From Terriglobus sp. RCC_193 (lineage in GTDB: Bacteria; Acidobacteriota; Terriglobia; Terriglobales; Acidobacteriaceae), in assembly GCF_041355105.1 (NCBI RefSeq), contig NZ_JBFUPK010000001.1:62001-126000 (forward strand): a stretch of DNA of 64,000 nt, read 5' to 3'. The position numbers were made by a program, and so were the translations under genes. Under the pieces are notes generated by a model. That model was not told where the DNA came from and did no database searches. It worked only from the letters and a program-made list of their open reading frames with translations. Positions 26,172-34,216 of the stretch are shown one piece after another (position 1 is the stretch's first letter; each line of letters opens with the position of its first letter).

Positions 26172-27656
26172 ATGAAATACACGAGCATGATTCTTCTGTC
26201 GGTTCTTGGGCTGACAGCCTGCACGCCTCCTGCGAAACAGACGCAGGAGGTGGCGCCTTCCGATGGACAGACGGGGCAGCCTCAGCCAAAGCCTGCTCAG
26301 ATGGTTGGCACACCTGCCGGCACCGTGATGACGCCGGAGTACGTCGCCGCCGTCGGCCGGTTCGCTTATATCTGGGGCTGGCCGCTTGTGAACAACCTCA
26401 ACCGCTCTCTCGCCACGAAGGACCTTCCCGGACCGGGGCGCCTCGGCGGCATCGTACCCGTATCGCCTCCCGGCCACATCTCAATGCTCAGCGACTACAT
26501 CGCCGCCGACGAGCGCATCGTCACCTGTCCCAACCAGGACACGGTCTACGGTGCCGGCTTCCAGCACGTCGACACCGTGCCAGTCGTCATCCAGGTTCCG
26601 GACTTCGGCCAGCGCTTCTTCACTTACCAGATCTCCGATGCTCGAACCAATTCCATCGGCGAGATTGGCAAGCAGTACGGCACCAAACGCGGCTTCTATC
26701 TTCTCGTCGGCCCGAACTGGAAAGGCACGGTGCCTGACGGCATCACCAGGGTCATCCACTCGTCCACCGACCTGGTCGCTGTCCTTCCGCGCATCTTCCA
26801 GGACGACACCCCAGAGGACAAGGCTGCCATCCAGCCGCTCCTCAGCCAGGTCGTCGTCTATCCGCTCTCCGACTTCGACGGCAAGATGAAGACCTTCGAC
26901 TGGAAGAACTCTCCCATCTTCCCGGCTCCGCCAGCAACAGCAGGCGAAACCAAATTTGTCATCCCGGAAAAATTCTTCGACGAGCTCCAGGTCATCCTCA
27001 AACAGATTCCGCCGATGCCGGGCGAAGAGGCGCTTTACGCGAACTTCCAATCCGTCCTGGATGCCGCCGCAAAAGATCCCAAAATCAAGGAGATTCTGAC
27101 CCAGACAGCCATTTCCGCCGAGAAAGACCTCATTACCCCGCTCTTTGACTTCCACTTGAACGGACGCCCCATCGGCAACGGCTGGAACTCCCCTCCCAAC
27201 GGAGCCAACTGGGGCTTTGACTATCTCTCCCGAACAGCCAGTGCAAAGTCCAACATGTACGACAATGCGCCAAACGAGACGCGCTACATCTATACCGACT
27301 TCGACTCGATAGGCCAGCGGCTGAACGGCAGTCATGCCTACACAGTGAGCTTCCCCGCCGGCAAGACGCCGCCTGTGGATGGCTTCTGGTCTCTGACCCT
27401 CTACAACAAGGAGCACCTGTTCGAGCCCAACTCTCTTAGCCGTTTCTCTCTTGGAACCAAGAGCAAATCCATGAAGCTTTCACCGGATGGGTCACTGACC
27501 ATCTATGTTCAGAACTCGTCCCCCGGACCCGATAAGCAGGACAACTGGCTGCCTGCGCCAAAGGACAACTTCTCTCTCTACATACGCGCCTACTGGCCGA
27601 AAGAAGCAATCACCAGCGGGCGTTGGACTCCTCCGCTGGTACAGACGACTCGTTGA
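26172..27656 (+). CDS. DUF1254/DUF1214 lipoprotein, third and divergent
   Basis: A 494-residue lipoprotein with lipobox LTAC (Cys17) and a Gln/Pro-rich linker to residue 45. The DUF1254 part begins VAAVGRFAYIWGWPLVNNLN and contains VTCPNQDTVYGAGFQHVDTV and VPDFGQRFFTYQISDARTN. The C-terminal DUF1214 part has VDGFWSLTLYNKEHLFEPN and GPDKQDNWLPAPKDNFSLYI. It belongs to a different branch from its two neighbours, nearer the widespread DUF1254 type, so the cluster is not simply three recent copies. ATG 26172 follows GAGGCGCACG. The function is unknown; the shared lipoprotein form suggests they work at the same envelope site. Confidence 0.85.
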   Translation: MKYTSMILLSVLGLTACTPPAKQTQEVAPSDGQTGQPQPKPAQMVGTPAGTVMTPEYVAAVGRFAYIWGWPLVNNLNRSLATKDLPGPGRLGGIVPVSPPGHISMLSDYIAADERIVTCPNQDTVYGAGFQHVDTVPVVIQVPDFGQRFFTYQISDARTNSIGEIGKQYGTKRGFYLLVGPNWKGTVPDGITRVIHSSTDLVAVLPRIFQDDTPEDKAAIQPLLSQVVVYPLSDFDGKMKTFDWKNSPIFPAPPATAGETKFVIPEKFFDELQVILKQIPPMPGEEALYANFQSVLDAAAKDPKIKEILTQTAISAEKDLITPLFDFHLNGRPIGNGWNSPPNGANWGFDYLSRTASAKSNMYDNAPNETRYIYTDFDSIGQRLNGSHAYTVSFPAGKTPPVDGFWSLTLYNKEHLFEPNSLSRFSLGTKSKSMKLSPDGSLTIYVQNSSPGPDKQDNWLPAPKDNFSLYIRAYWPKEAITSGRWTPPLVQTTR

Positions 27657-28041
27657 GAATTATCTGCTGCCAAATCTCACCCTGACGAAAACGGCCAATG
27701 ACTCATTAAGCCGGGACCCTGGCTTCAGAATTGGTCCTCATAAAACGTTCTTTTCATCGGTACTCCATCCTGCGCTGACTGAGCCTCCGAAATGCTGTCA
27801 AGCCCACAAACCGCCCAACCATAACAAACCAAAAGAAATAGAGGTGGCATGGAATTTCCTCCGACTCTTTACAATAGAAGCAGGGACAAGCTAAAAGCCA
27901 AAAAAGCTCACAGCTAAAGGCTTTAGAAAGACGAATTTGCCTTTAACCCCAATGAGAAGACGATTTTAGCGCCACCATCGCCGTAACCCCCCTAGAAAGA
28001 CGATTTTAGAAAAACAGGGGGAGGGGGTACCCTTAGGGGAT
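27657..28041. repeat. Gap with three short AGAAAGACGATTTTAG-like repeats and G-tracts
   Basis: There is no gene in this 385-base gap. The last 120 bases hold three related units: TAGAAAGACGAATTT (27924), GAGAAGACGATTTTAGC (27954) and TAGAAAGACGATTTTAGA (27993). They are followed by the runs GGGGG (28017-28021), GGGGG (28023-28027) and GGGG (28036-28039) immediately before the Nudix start codon. CCCCCCT at 27987-27993 can pair with AGGGGG at 28016-28021. In the first 240 bases I see nothing definite beyond a TACAAT-like -10 hexamer near 27879. Confidence 0.65.
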
Positions 28042-28602
28042 ATGCAGGAAAAGCCAATTCGCACGCTGGAAAGCCGCATGGTCTACCAGAACAAATGGTC
28101 ACGCGTCCGCGAGGACATCATCCAGCGAGCCAATGGCCAGCGCGGCATCTACGGCGTTCTGGATAAGGATCCGGCCTGCATCATCATCCCGCTGGAGCAA
28201 ACGCCCGAAGGCGACTTCCTGACTCTTGTCCACCAATATCGCTATGCCGTGGAAGGCAGTTACTACGAGTTCCCGCAGGGTGGCTGGGAGCAGGGTGAAG
28301 ACGTGGATATCGAAGCCCTCGCCCGTGGGGAACTCCGCGAGGAGACAGGCCTCACAGCAGGGAAGATGACTCACCTCGCCGCCAACTGGATCGCTTACGG
28401 CGCCATGCGCCAGCGCCATCACGTATGGCTGGCAGAGGACTTGACACACGGTCAGGTGGAACTGGAAGCCGAGGAACACGGCCTGACCGCACACCGGGTC
28501 AGCGTCCACGAGTTCGAGCAAATGATTTTCGATGGCCGCGTGGAAGACAACTGCACACTTGCCGCATGGGCAACCTATCTCGTGTGGAAGCGCCGCGGCT
28601 AG
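28042..28602 (+). CDS. Nudix hydrolase, ADP-ribose pyrophosphatase-like
   Basis: A 186-residue Nudix enzyme, most like ADP-ribose pyrophosphatases (NudF type), which hydrolyse ADP-ribose or related nucleoside diphosphate derivatives. The Nudix region is GGWEQGEDVDIEALARGELR then EETGL. It departs from the consensus Gx5Ex7REUxEExGU: there are two extra residues between the first Glu and the RE pair, and Gly replaces Arg of that pair. The ELREETG metal-binding core is intact. ATG 28042 is preceded by AGGGG only two bases away, within a G-rich tract, so initiation may be structured. It converges with the VWA gene, overlapping its end by four bases. Confidence 0.88.
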   Translation: MQEKPIRTLESRMVYQNKWSRVREDIIQRANGQRGIYGVLDKDPACIIIPLEQTPEGDFLTLVHQYRYAVEGSYYEFPQGGWEQGEDVDIEALARGELREETGLTAGKMTHLAANWIAYGAMRQRHHVWLAEDLTHGQVELEAEEHGLTAHRVSVHEFEQMIFDGRVEDNCTLAAWATYLVWKRRG

Positions 28603-29849
28603 TGGATTGTCTTCATCCGCCGGTTCATGAAGTCCTGCAGCACATAGCTTCCTAAGCGATCAGGACTGGTGAAGTAAGCCTTGCCCTTGCACATCGCGCT
28701 GACCTTCTGCACAAACTGCATCAGGGCAAAGTCCTGCGCCAGCATAAAGGTGTTGATCACGATGTTGCTGCGCTTGCAGCGGTTCACCTCTTCCAGCGTC
28801 TCCGCGATCACCATGGGATCAAGGCCGAAGGCGTTGCGGTAGATGCGGCCATCATCCAGCGTCAGTGCGGACGGCTTGCCATCCGTGATCATCACGATCT
28901 GCTTCATGTCCTTGTTGCTGCGTGCAAGGATGCGCCGCGCCAGCCGCAGACCCTCGCGCGTGTTGGTGTAGTAAGGCCCAACCTTCACCCGCGCCACAGC
29001 CTGTATCGGCAACTCCTCAGCGGAGTCATGGAACAGCACCAGGTGCAGCGAGTCACCGGGGAACTGCGTGCGGATCAGGTGCGACAGCGCCATCGCGACA
29101 CGCTTGGCCGGTGTAAACCGGTCCTCGCCATACAGGATCATGGAGTGCGAGCAATCCAGCATCACCACCGTCGCGCACGACGACTGGTACTCGCTCTGGT
29201 GGATCACCAGGTCGCTGTACTCCACATTCAGCGGCACGCTCAGACCCTCACGCTGCAGGGCGCTGGACAACGTGGCGTTGACGTCGAGGTTCATCACGTC
29301 GCCGAATTCATACGGCTTGGAGGAACCACTGGCCTCAATCCCGCTGGCCTCATACCGCGTGTCATGCCGCCCGCTGATGGAGCGTCCCATCCCACCCAGC
29401 AGGTCGCGCAGGGACTTATAGCTGAGGAAGTCCATACTCTTGTCGGTGACGTTGAAGCGGGCCTCACCCTGCGGCGGTGCAGGCTGCGCAATCTCCCCCG
29501 GCCCCGCCTGCCCCTGCATCTCGGAGGCCTCCCCCTCCTCCTGCTGGATATAGTCCCCCTGCTGCATCCGCTCCACAAGTGAATCCAGCATCTCTTCGCG
29601 CTGTTCTTCATTCATTTCGTCGTATTTTTGCTGAGCCTCTTCATCCAGGAAATCGCCGGATTCCATCACCTGCTTGATGGCTTCGCGCAGGTTGTCCATT
29701 GTGTGGTCGCCGTTCAGTTCCTGGAAGTCTGACCACGGATCATGGAATCCGCTATCCAGCAGAAAGTCGCCGAGCGCCTCCATCAGGTCATCCAGCCCGA
29801 TGCCTCCGGCAAAGTCGCCATTGAACTTCGTGTAGCGCGTGCGCTTCAT
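28599..29849 (-). CDS. VWA domain protein paired with a MoxR-like ATPase
   Basis: A 416-residue cytoplasmic protein with a C-terminal von Willebrand factor A domain. The metal-ion site is complete: DCSHS (Asp232, Ser234, Ser236) as DxSxS, and [10 protein letters not shown] for the distal Asp. The N-terminal half is rich in Glu and Gln ([20 protein letters not shown]) and probably flexible. VWA proteins of this type work with MoxR-like AAA+ ATPases as chaperones that insert metals or activate partner enzymes. The ATPase is encoded two genes upstream in the same transcription unit. An alginate lyase gene lies between them and overlaps this start by four bases. Confidence 0.88.
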   Translation of the reverse strand: MKRTRYTKFNGDFAGGIGLDDLMEALGDFLLDSGFHDPWSDFQELNGDHTMDNLREAIKQVMESGDFLDEEAQQKYDEMNEEQREEMLDSLVERMQQGDYIQQEEGEASEMQGQAGPGEIAQPAPPQGEARFNVTDKSMDFLSYKSLRDLLGGMGRSISGRHDTRYEASGIEASGSSKPYEFGDVMNLDVNATLSSALQREGLSVPLNVEYSDLVIHQSEYQSSCATVVMLDCSHSMILYGEDRFTPAKRVAMALSHLIRTQFPGDSLHLVLFHDSAEELPIQAVARVKVGPYYTNTREGLRLARRILARSNKDMKQIVMITDGKPSALTLDDGRIYRNAFGLDPMVIAETLEEVNRCKRSNIVINTFMLAQDFALMQFVQKVSAMCKGKAYFTSPDRLGSYVLQDFMNRRMKTIH

Positions 29850-30961
29850 CGTGGCTCTCCGGCAAGCACGGTTGTGCTTCCACCAATGCGCGATGCGTAC
29901 GTTGGTTCCTGCATATCTGTTTTCATAGCCACGGATTCAGGTAGCGTCGGGAAGCGGTGAACATAGAACTCGCCAAAGCAGTAGAAGTCACGTGGAAGTG
30001 GTCGCAGCTTCTGCGGCACATCCGTGTAGACCTTTACGATGTCGGGATTCGCAACAACGTCGGTAAGGAAGCGAACGGCATCGCGAATGGTCTTGCCACT
30101 TGCAGATATGTAGGCATAGAGATCGATCTTCTGCCGTTCCGCAAACTCTGCAATAGGAATCAGTGGTTGCAGCGCGAATGCCTGGTAGTGGATAGAGTTC
30201 TCCTTGCGCTGCATCTCCAGCGGAAATGCTCCGCGTGCATCAATCTGGTCCACCTCTTCGTGGAAGACGGTAATGCCCCACTGGAAGAGTTTGTCGTCGC
30301 CTGTAACCACACCCGTTGCAACCGCTCCAAGTGCGCGCCACGCATGGTGATTGTTATGCGCGGGATGTGTTACCTCGAAGTCGATCATGCGATGCGCTAC
30401 ACGATTCAACCATGCCTTGTCCTGCTGCAGCATCGTGGGATCCAGCGTGCTGTTGTTCACCAGGACGGATTCCGTAACTGCAATGGAGGAGAGTGTCCAC
30501 TCGACCTGATACCACGCCTGCGAACTCTCCTTTGGGTCGTAGTCCAGAAGTTCATTGGCCTGTGCCCACTGGTGAATCTGTTGCTGTGCACAGGCTGCTT
30601 CCTTCAGGTCGCCCGTGGCGAGATAGCGATTCATGCCAGCGGTAATGCGGCGTTCAAAGGAGTTGTAGGGAGCGGTCGCTTCATGCTCGGCGGGATTAAT
30701 CGGACCATCCGATCCGGTGAGGTAGTGCCGAGGAATAATCATGCGTCCCTGCGGCGCATCCACCGCTGGCAGCTTCAGACAGGAGTCAAGGTGGGCGACA
30801 GCGTCCTTAACGCGAGATGAAGTGGCCATGCGCAACTCTTTCTGCCGCGCGCTGACATCGAGGAACGATGCATGCGTATCACGGACCGTTTGGCCTTCTG
30901 CATAGGCGTATGTCGGCGATACAGCGAGTAAAGCAGCGAGGGTGGTGAGTGCACGTCGCAT
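29846..30961 (-). CDS. Exported alginate lyase family protein
   Basis: A 371-residue protein of the alginate lyase superfamily (AlgL-like, PL5 type), predicted to cleave uronate polymers by beta-elimination in the periplasm. A signal peptide is visible (MRRALTTLAALLAVSPTYAYA). The helical domain carries the family motif NNHHAW at residues 203-208, where AlgL has NNHSYW, and upstream YNSFERRITAGMNRYLATGD. ATG 30961 is 17 bases after the ATPase stop, and the end overlaps the VWA start by four bases, so it is translated as part of the ATPase-VWA operon. An exported enzyme between two cytoplasmic partners is unusual. Substrate specificity is not readable. Confidence 0.82.
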   Translation of the reverse strand: MRRALTTLAALLAVSPTYAYAEGQTVRDTHASFLDVSARQKELRMATSSRVKDAVAHLDSCLKLPAVDAPQGRMIIPRHYLTGSDGPINPAEHEATAPYNSFERRITAGMNRYLATGDLKEAACAQQQIHQWAQANELLDYDPKESSQAWYQVEWTLSSIAVTESVLVNNSTLDPTMLQQDKAWLNRVAHRMIDFEVTHPAHNNHHAWRALGAVATGVVTGDDKLFQWGITVFHEEVDQIDARGAFPLEMQRKENSIHYQAFALQPLIPIAEFAERQKIDLYAYISASGKTIRDAVRFLTDVVANPDIVKVYTDVPQKLRPLPRDFYCFGEFYVHRFPTLPESVAMKTDMQEPTYASRIGGSTTVLAGEPR

Positions 30962-30978
30962 CAGAACTCCGGAAGGGT

Positions 30979-32517
30979 TTAGTTGAAGCCGCGCTTGCTG
31001 CGGTTGCGGTTCTGCCAGTCTTCGCGCTCACGTTCCCGAACCTCTTCGTGGAAGTTCTGCGCGCGCTCCTTGCGTGCCTGCTTCTCCGCGGCGGTGAAGC
31101 TGCGCTCTTCCGTACGGCTGATACGCTTATGCGCTGTCATACCTTCCAGCAGGAACTCCGCAGCCGACACAAGCACCTCGGCGGATGCGCGGTTCGGCAG
31201 AGACAATGGCTTCAGCTTGTCGAAGAGTCCCTGGATCTGTTGCAGCTCTTTCAGCGAGTCTTCTGCTGCAACTGCATCGGAGAGTTGCACCGTTCCACCC
31301 AGGTTGAACCACTGTTCAATCTGCTGCGTGTTCGCCTCGGCAAAGTAGCCATCGAAGGTGCGCTGCACCGCCGTGCGAATCACATCACGCACCACAGTAT
31401 CGGCGCCACGCATCTCGCCTTCGTATTCCAGCTCGATCTTGCCGGTGATGCCAGGCATTGCCGTGTAGATGTCGCCGATGCGTGGCACCGCAACCGTTTC
31501 GCCATGCTGCAATGCACGGCGTTCCGCGTTGGACAACACAAGCTCCATCACGGAGATGGGTAGTCGCTGGGACACACCGCTGCGCTTGTCCACGCGCTTG
31601 TCCTCACGGGCGACGAACGCGATCTGCTCAACCACTTCGCGGATGTAACGTGGAATGTGAACGTCCAGTGCGGCTCGCGTACTCCATGCTTCCTGTTGTG
31701 TGACGGAGATAGCCTGCTCCAGCGAGTCCAGATAATGCGTGCGAATCTCGGAGCCGATGCGGTCCTTCAGAGGAGTCACAATCTTGCCGCGTGCGGTGTA
31801 ATCTTCGGGATTGGCGGAGAAGGTGAGCGCAACATCCAACTGCAGGCGTACGGGATACCCCTTAATCTGCACGTCGCCTTCCTGCATGATGTTGAATAGC
31901 GCTACCTGAATCTTGCCGGCAAGATCGGGTAATTCATTGATGGCGAAGATGCCTCGGTTGGCTCGCGGCAACAGGCCGTAATGCATGGTGAGTTCGCTGC
32001 TCAGCAACTCACCGGACTTCGCAGCTTTAATGGGATCAACATCGCCGATAAGATCAGCAACGGTAACGTCTGGTGTGGCCAGCTTCTCCACGTAGCGTTC
32101 ATCCGGTGTAAGCCATGCAATCGGTGTTGCATCGGCTTTCTCGGCGATCAGCAGCTTTGCATACGCTGACAGCGGAGCGTACGGGTTGTCCCGAATCTCC
32201 GATCCTGCAACATACGGCACAACAGGATCGAGTAGCGTCGTAAGCCCACGCAGGATGCGGCTCTTCGCCTGTCCACGCAAACCCAGCAGAATGAAGTTAT
32301 GTCGGGACAAAACCGCATTCACAATCTGCGGCAGCACAGTGTCTTCATAACCGACGATGCCTGGAAAGATGGTTTCCTTCGCACGCAGTTTTGCAATCAG
32401 GTTGTCGCGTAGTTCGTCTTTCACGGAACGCGATACGCGGTCGATGGTCCACTCGCTGGTGCGAAGTTCGCCAAGTGTCTGCGGAAGATGCGAAGGAATC
32501 GTATGCTGTGTGGCCAT
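30979..32517 (-). CDS. MoxR/ChlI-like AAA+ ATPase
   Basis: A 512-residue AAA+ ATPase of the MoxR/magnesium-chelatase branch, expected to remodel or activate partner proteins together with a VWA protein. The P-loop is GLRGQAKS (residues 79-86), with Ala before the Lys as in RavA-type proteins. The Walker B region reads GIFAINELPDL, giving Asn-Glu instead of Asp-Glu. Sensor-type stretches follow: LTFSANPEDYTARGKIVTPL and RIGSEIRTHY. I use ATG 32517 (MATQHTIP); an ATG nine codons upstream (32544) is possible. A 9-bp inverted repeat covers the start codon. The ATPase leads a tight set with the lyase and VWA genes, and mgtC lies 46 bases upstream on the same strand. Confidence 0.88.
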   Translation of the reverse strand: MATQHTIPSHLPQTLGELRTSEWTIDRVSRSVKDELRDNLIAKLRAKETIFPGIVGYEDTVLPQIVNAVLSRHNFILLGLRGQAKSRILRGLTTLLDPVVPYVAGSEIRDNPYAPLSAYAKLLIAEKADATPIAWLTPDERYVEKLATPDVTVADLIGDVDPIKAAKSGELLSSELTMHYGLLPRANRGIFAINELPDLAGKIQVALFNIMQEGDVQIKGYPVRLQLDVALTFSANPEDYTARGKIVTPLKDRIGSEIRTHYLDSLEQAISVTQQEAWSTRAALDVHIPRYIREVVEQIAFVAREDKRVDKRSGVSQRLPISVMELVLSNAERRALQHGETVAVPRIGDIYTAMPGITGKIELEYEGEMRGADTVVRDVIRTAVQRTFDGYFAEANTQQIEQWFNLGGTVQLSDAVAAEDSLKELQQIQGLFDKLKPLSLPNRASAEVLVSAAEFLLEGMTAHKRISRTEERSFTAAEKQARKERAQNFHEEVREREREDWQNRNRSKRGFN

Positions 32518-32541
32518 CGGAGTAAGTATAGGACTCCGATG
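32515..32541. promoter_or_regulatory. Perfect 9-bp inverted repeat over the ATPase start codon
   Basis: CATCGGAGT (32515-32523) and ACTCCGATG (32533-32541) are exact inverted copies separated by AAGTATAGG. The left arm contains the complement of the ATG at 32517, so in mRNA the start codon would be in a hairpin stem. It may be an operator or a translational control hairpin. Confidence 0.55.
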
Positions 32542-32562
32542 CATGTCATTTGGTCGCAGCGA

Positions 32563-33270
32563 TTATCTTTGCCACCGGTAAGCGATAACTCCAGGCACGG
32601 TGCGCAACCTATCCAGACCTGCAGGACTATGAACATCGTCGCGATTCGGCGCATGCCAGCTTATCTCTGCACGCACCTGCGCCAAGTGCGTAGGAGAGTC
32701 GTACTCCGCCGCCCAACCGTTCAACCTACAATGGCAGGATTCAATGATGCGGCTGACTTCTGCCTCGGATGGGCCACCTTCACCAAAAGTGACTGTAAGT
32801 ACGCCAACATGGCGCCGCCGAATCCAAGTCTCCGTAGGGCGAAGGCCAATCAGAACACCGGCAGCAAGAACGGTAGCGGCGATGCCAAGATAGATCTGTC
32901 CTCCGCCGAAGAGAAGGCCGAGGATCGTCGAATACCAGAGCGTTGCCGCGGTGGTGACACCAATCGCGGTGTTCTCTTTCTTCAGGATGGTGCCCGCGCC
33001 GATGAAACCGATGCCGCTGAGGATACCAAGCGGCAGACGCATCAGGTCCAGCGTGTTGAAGTTGTCGTGCGCCTTGCCATCCAGCGGCAGCAGAATGTTC
33101 ACCTGCAACATGGCCAGTGTTGCCGCCAGCGTGACCAGCATGGTGGTGCGCATGCCTGCGGGGCGGCCATGCTCGTCGCGGTTCAGGCCGAGCAGCAGAC
33201 TGGCCACGGTGGCCAGCAACAGTCGGACGGCGATTTGAGTCGGCGTGATGTGAAGCGGCATCGTAGTCAC
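32563..33270 (-). CDS. MgtC/SapB family membrane protein
   Basis: A 235-residue protein with an N-terminal MgtC-type membrane domain of four to five helices, containing LLLGLNRDEHGRPAGMRTTM, GILSGIGFIGAGTILKKENT and GVTTAATLWYSTILGLLFGG. The second and third stretches are the family signature. The C-terminal ~85 residues are a soluble ACT-like tail. MgtC proteins support growth at low magnesium and can inhibit ATP synthase or alter phosphate balance; the role outside pathogens is poorly known. The start is ATG 33270 or 33261. It lies 22 bases after the TPR gene and 46 bases before the AAA+ gene, probably one transcript. Confidence 0.9.
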   Translation of the reverse strand: MTTMPLHITPTQIAVRLLLATVASLLLGLNRDEHGRPAGMRTTMLVTLAATLAMLQVNILLPLDGKAHDNFNTLDLMRLPLGILSGIGFIGAGTILKKENTAIGVTTAATLWYSTILGLLFGGGQIYLGIAATVLAAGVLIGLRPTETWIRRRHVGVLTVTFGEGGPSEAEVSRIIESCHCRLNGWAAEYDSPTHLAQVRAEISWHAPNRDDVHSPAGLDRLRTVPGVIAYRWQR

Positions 33271-33292
33271 GAAAGTGTAGTGCAGCGAGAGG

Positions 33293-33610
33293 TCAGTAGC
33301 CTAGTTCCAATTCATCCAGCAAAGCACTCATCTCCGACGCGGCATGTCGATTACCAGTGCGCTGTGCCGCGGTAAGGCCATCCTGCAGGAGCTGTTTTGC
33401 TTCGTCTGTGCGATGAAGCTTTGCCAAGGTCTGGCCGCTCATCTGGTAGGCGGGAACATAATCCGGGTTGTGTTGGATGGTAGCGGCGAACTCTTCCAGC
33501 GCCTTTTCCGGGTCGTTCTGTGAAAGATGCTCCATGGCCAGGCCGTAGCGGGCAAAGCTGTCGGCCGGGTTGGCCTGCAGAATTTCGGTGAGCATTGCAA
33601 TCTTGTCCAT
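33293..33610 (-). CDS. Small TPR-repeat protein
   Basis: A 105-residue cytoplasmic protein made of about two to three tetratricopeptide repeats. Signature helices are ADSFARYGLAMEHLSQNDPE, YVPAYQMSGQTLAKLHRTDE and LTAAQRTGNRHAASEMSALL. Such proteins are protein-binding scaffolds. I start it at ATG 33610 (MDKIAMLTEIL); the frame stays open far upstream, but that part overlaps the divergent thioesterase gene and has no TPR character. It leads the minus-strand set that continues into mgtC and the AAA+ operon. The partner is unknown. Confidence 0.8.
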   Translation of the reverse strand: MDKIAMLTEILQANPADSFARYGLAMEHLSQNDPEKALEEFAATIQHNPDYVPAYQMSGQTLAKLHRTDEAKQLLQDGLTAAQRTGNRHAASEMSALLDELELGY

Positions 33611-33667
33611 GCGTCTATTGGACGCTGGAACAGCGCTGCACGGCAAGCGGTCGTACACTGGTAGGCG

Positions 33668-34186
33668 ATGGTAGATCGGCACAGGACGGTAGGGGAGTCG
33701 CAGGCGGAACGCAGCGAGATTATCTTCCCCGGCGATGCCAACTCGCTGGGCAATCTCTTCGGCGGCAGGCTGATGCAGTTCATTGACCTTGTTGGCGCGG
33801 TGGCTGCGTATCGTCATGCACGTTCCACGGCTGTGGTTACTGCGAGCATGGATCATCTGGATTTCGTCGCCCCTGTTCATGTCGGCGATCTGCTCATCCT
33901 GAAAGCCAGTGTGAATCGCGCCTTTAAAAGCAGCATGGAAGTAGGCGTAAAGGCCATGGTTGAGGACCCGAAGACGCGGCTTCTGCGCCATGTATCCACG
34001 GCTTACATCACGTATGTTGCCGTGGATCAGACTGGAACACCGGTTGTGGTCGATCCGGTGATACCGGAGACGGAGCACCAGAAGCGGCGCTACGAAGATG
34101 CTTTGCGTCGTCGTGAAAGCCGTGCGGAAGAGACGCAACGGAAGCGCGAACTGCGCGAGATTCTCACCAGCGACTGGCACGTTTAG
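33668..34186 (+). CDS. Acyl-CoA thioesterase, hotdog fold
   Basis: A 172-residue hotdog-fold thioesterase of the YciA/BFIT type that hydrolyses acyl-CoA to free acid and CoA in the cytoplasm. Diagnostic stretches are FPGDANSLGNLFGGRLMQFI then DLVGAVAAYRHA, which holds the conserved Asn, Gly-Gly and Asp of the active site, and VVTASMDHLDFVAPVHVGDL. A charged C-terminal helix (YEDALRRRESRAEETQRKRE) is longer than average. ATG 33668 is accepted. Mrp follows 31 bases later in the same direction. The acyl-chain preference cannot be inferred. Confidence 0.88.
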   Translation: MVDRHRTVGESQAERSEIIFPGDANSLGNLFGGRLMQFIDLVGAVAAYRHARSTAVVTASMDHLDFVAPVHVGDLLILKASVNRAFKSSMEVGVKAMVEDPKTRLLRHVSTAYITYVAVDQTGTPVVVDPVIPETEHQKRRYEDALRRRESRAEETQRKRELREILTSDWHV

Positions 34187-34216
34187 TCAGCGAACAATTT
34201 CAGACAGGAAAAAACA

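Noticed and set aside
27505-27894. Plus-strand frame of 129 codons overlapping the end of the third DUF1254 gene
   Set aside because: The first half is a shadow of the lipoprotein gene and the second half has no coding character.
33611-34180. 5' extension of the TPR protein frame over the divergent thioesterase gene
   Set aside because: The sequence there overlaps the divergent thioesterase gene in antisense and shows no TPR pattern; only the last 105 codons are credible.
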